64,000 nt of DNA, from contig OX465598.1 of NCBI GenBank assembly GCA_950022295.1, positions 117,535,001 to 117,599,000 on the forward strand, written 5' to 3'. Shown here piece by piece: positions 57,100 through 64,000 of the stretch. Under the pieces are notes generated by a model. The model saw nothing but the letters and a program-made list of their open reading frames with translations. It made no database searches and was not told where the DNA came from. Positions within the stretch are counted from its first letter, which is position 1. Each line of letters starts with the position of its first letter. The stretch is from Bromus sterilis. Taxonomy: Eukaryota > Streptophyta > Magnoliopsida > Poales > Poaceae. The translations under genes were made by a program, and so were the position numbers.

Positions 57100-60000
57100 T
57101 GTAACACCCTCACTGTCAGGTGAACAGTAATCACCATTACTGTTCCTCAGTACTGTTCAAAAAATTTGTCTGATCAATGTGGTTCAGCTCAAATTCAAAT
57201 TACCCTTTGATATTGTTGCAAGCAATGTGAACCATGGGCCTTGATCATCATGGATGAAAACAAAGTCCAAGCCATTTGAAATAAAATTCAAACAAACCCT
57301 AAAATGCCTTTTGATGAATATTAAAAATATGGTGACAATAAATCTTTTCCAAAAATCTTGGAACCACTTTTATAAAATCCCAAATAATCACTCGACCAAA
57401 TTCAAATGGGTTTGGGTATTTATTAAGTTATAGAAAATTTCAAACAAATCAAAACAGTGGCCAAAAACCCTATTTGAATCATTTAATATTTAATTGAAAT
57501 ATTAAATGACTTTTATTATTGCCCAATCTTTTTGTGGCAGTAATATTTTGTGTAATAATAAATATGGGACACATCCCATATTTTACAAAATGCCTAGGTG
57601 TATAAAATAAATACAAAGGAAATTACAGAAAAGAAAAAGGAAATATAAACAAACAAACAAACAAACAAAAAGAAACCTAAACTACCCCGGTGGGCGAGGC
57701 CCACCTCCTCTCCCCTCCCCCCTGGACCGAATCCAGCCCGACAGCCCATCGGCCCACCCCGGTCATCCCCTCCCCTGTTCACCTCGCGGTGTCGCGCATC
57801 CATGGCGCCACGGCAGAGGCCGTCGCCGTGGCGGCCATCGCAGCTCCCCGGCGGCCTACTTGTTACCCCGAGGCACCACTGGCCCGTGCCCTAACCCTAG
57901 AATCGCCCCCCCCCCCCCAGGTCTCGCTCAGAGCCGCTTTCCCCCGTTGTTCTCACCTCTGCCCGAGCCCGCCATGGACACCACGGCGAACCACCGAGGC
58001 AACTCGCCGTTCTAGCCCACTCCCCTGTGTCCAATCGACGCGCCCTCGCCGTCTTCGTCTCGGAGCTGAAGAGGAGAAGCCCGGAGCCACTGCACGCGCT
58101 GGAATCGTCGCCTTCATCTACCTCCGGCCGGCGAGATCGAGCTCGAATTCCCGACGCCACCGTTCGTCCCCGCGCCCGCTGCCACCACTACTGTGCTCCT
58201 GGTGAGCACCGCTACCCCCTGCTTATGCTCGTCGTCGCCCGATTAGCCCCAGGACAAAAGCCCCCTTTTGCATTTTCCGGCGGCCGCCATTGTTGAAGTT
58301 CCCGTGCACCTAAGCCCCCGCAGCTCACGCGTTTGACTCCTACGAGTTCCCACGGGTCCGTGTGTTCTATTTGGTGCGACAGAACGGAGGGATTCGCCGC
58401 GAGGAGCAAGACGCCATTGGACCCCGTAGCACTGGCCCGCCATCCTTGACCTAGCCCTCAACTCCGGCCATCTCGTCTCGAGCTACTTGCTGGAATGGAT
58501 GCGGCTCGTCCCCAGGAACACGCGGCAACAAACCTTATCGCGAACGGCCGCCGGAATCCGGCGCTAGGTCGTCGGCCGTGGCTGCCCTCGCCGCCGGCGA
58601 ACTCCCGTGCGGCTGACTGGTGGGCCGCCCCGGTCAGTTCCACTGTTAGTGACTAAACAGTCACTGACAGGTGGCCCCCACCCCCTCTATTAATTATCTA
58701 GTGATTAAAACAAATAAAACTGTTAGGACTAACCCTACTGACTATGACATGTGGGCCCAGCCCATTTAACCATTTACTAAATTGATTTAATTGGATTAAT
58801 AAGTCAATGACATGTGGGTCCCCCCACTGAATAATTAGATTTAATTAATTTATTTGTTAACGGTGTCACTGACCAGTGGGACCCACTGGTCAGAAAATTA
58901 AAATGAATTATTAATTGATTTAATAATTAATAACATAATTATTAAATAGAAAAAGGATTTTTAATGTTTTAAAATTGATTAAACTTATAAAATCAATATC
59001 TTTTAATCCGTATATCGGATCGAAAAACTTTATACGTGAAAATTGATCAGAAAAATACAACGAATAAGAATACGCTAACCATACCCTCACAACACCCCCC
59101 TAACACACCGATCATCGACACTCCCCCCTCCGGGTTGTTTGTCGATAATTCCCGGTACCGATAAAAAGTACCCGGATGAATTTATTCTGAACACGAAAGT
59201 TGTTCGGAATGGTTCAACTAACACGTATACACCCCCGTTATCTTTGTCGGATGTCCACGACACCTCCGGCATGAACCCTCCCCCTCCGGACACCCTGTCC
59301 GGTAATCACCCAGAGCTGGCAGTTCATCCCCGGATGAATTCCCGCTCCGAGCAACGTACTTTGCACTGCGTTAGAACACCGTTAACTTTACAATTATCAT
59401 GTCATTCATATGTTTGCATTGCTTGCTTTGTATTTACTGTTTCTCCCCCCCCCCCCCCTTTATTCTCCGGTAAACCCCGCTGCTACCGCCGACTACACCG
59501 CTGCCGGATACGACTACTTCGTCGACGACCCGACCCCTACCGTCGAGCTTCCAGGCAAGCAGAGCCATTCTCTTCCCCAGATATCGCCTACCTTTTCCGT
59601 ACTTTCTTGCACTAGGCATTGTTACTGCTGCTTCTACGATTACAATCCTATTCAATTGCATAGCCTGATTTTGTCGCCCCTTGATGTACCTTTCTTATCC
59701 TATGCTGCCTATTATAATTATGCATATATTCAGCAGTGAACCCTGCGCATTGTTAGTTAGGACTAGATAGCGGGTCGTGATCACTCAGGGGGGTGAACAC
59801 GAATACAATATATACAACTGCACAGGTACGGAACAAAGCAGACACCGCCAAAGGCCCCTATCTGGGTTATGCCTAGTCACCTCAAGTGTGAGCTATCAAG
59901 GAGTAATCCTTGTACTCCACTAGAGGCTGACTTTGTCTTGCCGCCATAGGGTCCTGAACAGCGGTTGTCCTTAAGGTAAGAAGTCGGGCGACCCAACGGT

Positions 60001-61534
60001 GCCCGCGAGCAGTATTGTGCCGGGAACAACAGGGAGGGTACGACCGACGTTACTGGCGTGCTTGGCCCCTGCTCGTATCTCGCGAGAGTTACCAAACCAC
60101 ACAAAAGTCGAGCTCTACCAAGAGCACACGCGAGACAAGGTAAGGAGACGGTTCACCTTGTCGGTAACCGCGCTCTTTGACGGGACGACAGGGCAGGCCC
60201 CAACGTTATCGGTGGGCCTTGTTGCTGTTCGTTGTCCATTGTGTTGTTAGTCAGACAGCGATAACGGTTGTCTGCGAGATAATATTAAAATGCTAAATGG
60301 TTCGGCGGAAGACTTGAGAGACCCGTTGGTCTGTACGCACTACCTACACGTGGGATTACAGTGTGGGCCCTCCGCGTCGTAGTTCGTCCGAAAGCTCTTC
60401 AGACGTCAGCAGTACTGCGGCCTGATCGCTGGGAAGTGGTCTTGTCTAAATGCTGCAGCAGGTGTGTTTGGATTTGCTTTTGCTTCACCGGCCAGACTCG
60501 CACCGTGTAGGAGCGTGCAAGGGTGAGGGACCTAGAACCCTTGGCGCATAGGATATAGTCCCGCGGATGGCCTCTCTGCTGAGCCTAGGATGGGTTGCGA
60601 TGTGTCGGATAGCCTCGGTGGGGCATTCCCTAACAAGGTGTACGCCACCCTGGAGATTCGAGCGTGCAGGCTGAACAGTAGTGCACCCCTGCAGGGAGTT
60701 TAATCTATTCGAATAGCCGTATCCACGGTAACAGGACGCTTTATGCTGAAGCTAGATCTTACCACTAGAAACTATTACTATTAAACTGTATGGTTCCGGG
60801 TTTTCTTCCTCGCAGGGAAGTCAAGGAGGGGAACTCGGAGGCATTATTATTATGGTTAATCATTACAACTTATATTATACAATGTTGCAGCAACTTCTGC
60901 TTCATTGTTACTTTATTGCTTTATATGAACTGTTGGTTGTTTCTCTTCTCATGCTGCAAGACATCGTCGGAAGATGCTAGTCTTCGATAGGCCTAGCTTC
61001 TTACCCTTATTCTGATTTCTATCTTGCAGTCCACTATATACAGCCTCCCCTTTCCTTTGATACAAATGCATAATGCTTAGTAGCGGACGTAAGACTCGCG
61101 GGTATACTAGATACTCACCTTTGCTTTATTTCCCCTTTTATGTTTTACCTGATCGGCCGCTGCTGTCGACGTTAGAGCCCAGGAGCAGGAGTACCCCGGA
61201 GGCGGATACTACTACGTCGAGACCCCCGCTGACCAGGACCAGGAGTAGTTTCGGAGGCTCCCAGGCAGGAGGCCTTGCCTTTTTGATCTGTATCTCTGAT
61301 GTTATTTGTGCTAGCCTTCTTAAGGCAAAACTTGACTAACTATGTCTGTACTCAGATATTATGGTTTGTATAACTTATGTATTCGGGTCCGCGTGACCCC
61401 CTTTATTGTAACATATTGGTTTATCCTTTTGTGTTTAGTGTCGTGCTGTGATATTCTCACCGTGGCACCCTAATCTCAGCCGTGTACCCTGCGTGTATGA
61501 TTACTGTACACGGATTGATTTTGGGGGCGTCACA
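57100..61534 (+). repeat. 5' LTR of element E, 4435 bp
   Basis: An AT-rich start, an AAAC microsatellite (about 57647-57669), a GC-rich block (57680-58660), an AT-rich part (58670-59050) and a long 3' portion. A C-run lies at 57906-57919 and another at 59446-59458. No genes are supported within. Typical end stretch CTGTACTCAGATATTATGG near 61347. The second LTR lies outside the window. Confidence 0.88.
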
Positions 61535-61537
61535 AGT

Positions 61538-61549
61538 TGGTATCAGAGC
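61538..61549 (+). other. Primer-binding site of element E (tRNA-Met)
   Basis: TGGTATCAGAGC, three bases inside the LTR; the standard plant initiator tRNA-Met site. The leader 61550-62185 follows and holds no supported gene; an 108-codon frame at 61819-62145 is unassigned. Confidence 0.93.
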
Positions 61550-62185
61550 CGACTGCCTGGTGGAAGCCACCCCACCACTACCTGGTCGAAGTTGAGTCTA
61601 GACTTTGAAAAACTATTTTGCTAACTTAAATATTTGGCTTACGGGCCCACATCGATGTCACTACATGTGATATCTATGGTATTAGGATCCTTTTCTCCTT
61701 ACCTATGCTCTGGGAATCTGCTCTCTTATCCTTGCTGGTAAGTTTTAAAAACTCTGACATTAGGATCACGTTCTCTTGATTCCATCCGGCGTTTTGGTGC
61801 TTCCCCATTGATTGAGTCGTGTTGCAGGAGTTCTACCCAGGTCCCGGACCGCGGATCCCATTCTCATTCTGGGCAGGCCGCGCGTCCTCTGGCATTAACT
61901 CCTGTGGCCAACAGTTTTCTTGCGGCGTGATTGACATAGTGGAATCTATGTCGCGTCGTGTAATCCTTACCGCGGTCTGCGCGCCGCCTAGTGTGTCCTT
62001 TTTCCTTAATTTCTATGACGTTACGCTGCCCAATTTTCGATTGATTCTATGTGTGGATGTGTATGTCTTATATGACTACTCCTATATATCCGCGCCTCCT
62101 CTTTTTTGTCGCTTTACCTCTTATTCGTTTCCGGCATCTCGTTAAAATGTTCATCGCTGAAATACCCCTGTTAAATTCTAGCAGG

Positions 62186-62198
62186 ATGGCTGGTCGTG

Positions 62199-62233
<35 letters not shown>

Positions 62234-64000
62234 GCCAACGATCCACCTCCGCCGCCGGACTACATGGCCGCGATGATGCAGCAGTTTCAGATGAACCAAG
62301 TGTTTATGCAAGGAGTCATAGATCAGCTCCAGAACCAGAATCAGAACCAGAACCAGCACCAGAACCAACCGCCTGTGGTTACTCTGCGGGATTTCATGCG
62401 TCTCAATCCCCCTCTCTTCCACCAACCGGAACATCCGCTGGATGCTGATGATTGGCTTCGTGACATCACTCGTCAGCTGGAGTTCGCTAATGTGAGCGCT
62501 GCTGATTATGTCAACTTCGCGTCCTATTTCCTGCGTGGTCCCGCTGCTCAGTGGTGGGACGCTTACAAGGGCTCGCTAGCTGAAGGGACTGTCGTCACCT
62601 AGAATGACTTCAAGACTGCCTTTCGTGCTCGTTATGTCCCCCAGGCGATTATGAACCGTATGAAGGCCGAGTTCCGCAACCTCGTTCAGGGAAACAAAAC
62701 TGTCGAGGCATACCAGAGGGAATTCCTCCGCCTCTCCCGCTATGCTGCAAGTGACCTTCCGAATGATGCCAGTAGGCAAGAGAAGTTCCGTGATGGGCTC
62801 AACCCAGATCTCCAGCTTGCACTGGCTTTGCACGTCTTCCCCGACTTCGCCACCATGGTGAACCAGACTATCACTCTTGAGACAGCTCAACTTAAGTTCG
62901 GTGGTTCGCCGAAGCGCCCCCGTGATGCTGGCTCATCTTCGGGCACAGCACAGAAGCAACATGTTTGGCTTCCACACAGTCTTATGCGTCCAACTGCCCC
63001 TGCACCAAGGCCGTCGTATGTTGCACCTCGTCTGCCTCCGCCCCCGTCGAGACAGCCGAAGACTGAGACTGCAGCTCTCCGTCCTCAAGATGGCCTGTGT
63101 TTCAAGTGTCGTCAGCCAGGCCATATTTCCAGAGACTGCCCTCAGCGACAGAATCAACTGGTAGTTCACCCTGCTGGCCACGGAGATGGTCGTGGCAACA
63201 ATGGGACCCTCAACTATAATACTGGGTCAAATCCTCATGCTCGTGGTCATGCTTACAACATTGATGTTGAAGCATCTCAGGAACAGCCCGCTACTGTGAT
63301 GGGTACACTCCTCGTTAACTCAATACCTGCTACCGTTTTATTTGATACAGGAGCATCGCATTCATTTATGTCTGGAGCATTTGCTTCTAAGCATGGCATT
63401 TACCACGAAAAGATGCATACCCCCTTAATAGTCCGTACTCTCGGTACCCAGTGTCGTGTCGACATGGTTGCACCTAACCTCACTGTCGAGATCGAAAGAT
63501 TTGAGTTCATGGTTTCTCCACACATTCTGAAAACCTCCACCATCGACCTTATCCTTGGCATGGAGTGGCTGAAAACCCACAATGCCGCACTTTACTGTGG
63601 CACCAAGGTCATCCAACTTTTTCATCCTTCTGGCGCGATTTTGAGTCACACTTCCATTGTGTCGATGAATGCCGAAGCTCGTATATATGCTCTGAATGCC
63701 TTGAATGTCGCACCTCTCGAAGGGATTGAGAAAGTCCCAATCGTTTGTGATTTTACCGACGTATTTCCAGAAGAACTGTCGGGGATACCCCCGATTAGGG
63801 AAGTTGAATTCGTCATCGACTTGAAGCCTGGCACCGTCCCTATTGCCAAGCGCCCATATAAGATGCCACCTCACCACCTCCTTGAATTGAAGAAGGAGAT
63901 CGACACGGCCCTCGAGAAAGGCTTCATCTGTCCAAGTTCCTCTGCTTGGGGAGCACCTTCGCTCTTTGTCAAGAAGAGTGATGGCACGAACCGTTTGGTC
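62186..64000 (+). CDS. gag-pol: Element E gag-pol polyprotein, partial, one internal TAG
   Basis: One frame from ATG 62186 to the window edge, 605 codons, broken only by TAG at 62600, which stands where relatives have Trp. Residues 3-16 are Arg-Gly repeats. A capsid domain spans about residues 65-250 (LRDFMRLNPPLF, ADDWLRDI, a QWW motif near 128). A zinc knuckle CFKC-x4-H-x4-C lies at 305-318. Protease follows with LFDTGASHSF (Asp387), then an ILGMEWL motif. Reverse transcriptase begins with DVFPEELSGIPP and WGAPSLFVKK near the edge. Gag packages RNA, protease matures the polyprotein, and reverse transcriptase copies the genome. The start was chosen for its position and for the gag N-terminus. 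Apart from TAG the frame appears intact. Confidence 0.92.

Larger units (their letters stand above)
57100..64000 (+). mobile_element. Element E: chromovirus-like Ty3/gypsy retrotransposon, 5' part
   Basis: Plus-strand element: 5' LTR 57100-61534, primer site 61538-61549, leader, then a long gag-pol frame from 62186 to the window edge. It starts TGTAACACCC and the LTR ends GGGGGCGTCACA. The left target site would be GCACG (57095-57099); the right copy is outside. The gag pattern and large LTR fit the Tekay/Del chromovirus group, as for A. Confidence 0.9.

Noticed and set aside
57645..57670. AAAC microsatellite as a regulatory element
   Set aside because: A simple repeat in the E LTR; nothing in the sequence shows a function.
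61819..62145. 108-codon frame in the E leader as an extra 5' ORF
   Set aside because: No recognised motif. Extra 5' ORFs exist in some grass chromoviruses, but I cannot support one here.

Overview
The window is intergenic DNA from a large-genome grass, most likely Triticeae (wheat, Aegilops, barley or rye type). That placement is an inference from long-LTR Ty3/gypsy elements nested inside one another and from the style of the LTR ends. I find no convincing single-copy host gene, rRNA, tRNA or CRISPR array. Almost every base can be assigned to a transposable element. The letters used for elements (A, B, Z, W, Y, X, F, H, I, E) are my own labels.

Layout. A (1-5376, minus): Ty3/gypsy, chromovirus-like, with gag running off the left edge and a 3.8 kb LTR; it sits inside B. 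B (5377-9564, minus): non-autonomous element with a tRNA-Asp-type primer site and a decayed unknown ORF; it sits inside Z. Z (9565-26511, minus): old Tat-like Ty3/gypsy element with decayed gag-pol, further split by a solo LTR (11079-12737, TSD CACGC) and by W. W (15215-24426, plus): complete Tat-like element with two 439 bp LTRs and TSD GCCTC. Its gag-pol lies in one frame broken only by three stop codons. Downstream are hairpin-forming 65 bp tandem repeats and an intact antisense gene for a B3-like protein with its own TATA box. Right of Z, a LINE (minus) is cut into 26512-27307 and 33957-34380 by Y (27308-33956, TSD GCAGG), a non-autonomous element with an intact 246-residue ORF. X (34381-40537, plus) is a gag-only relative of Y.

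X is interrupted by F (from 40538), a long Ty3/gypsy LTR holding a tandem duplication of about 3 kb. Next come a degraded Ty1/copia-like element H (about 47729-57099, minus), a copia element I inside H (49661-56313, plus, TSD CAATC) and E (57100 to the right edge, plus), a chromovirus-like element with a 4.4 kb LTR and a nearly intact gag-pol.

How it works together. The elements are independent parasites, and the nesting gives relative ages: the LINE is older than Z, Y and X; Z is older than W, B and the solo LTR; B is older than A; X is older than F; H is older than I and E. X, Y and B lack pol and would need helper enzymes in trans. W is the best candidate for unusual biology, because it combines a capsid-poor gag that can start inside the LTR with an antisense gene resembling a plant DNA-binding protein. 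All domain calls are by eye, without database searches.
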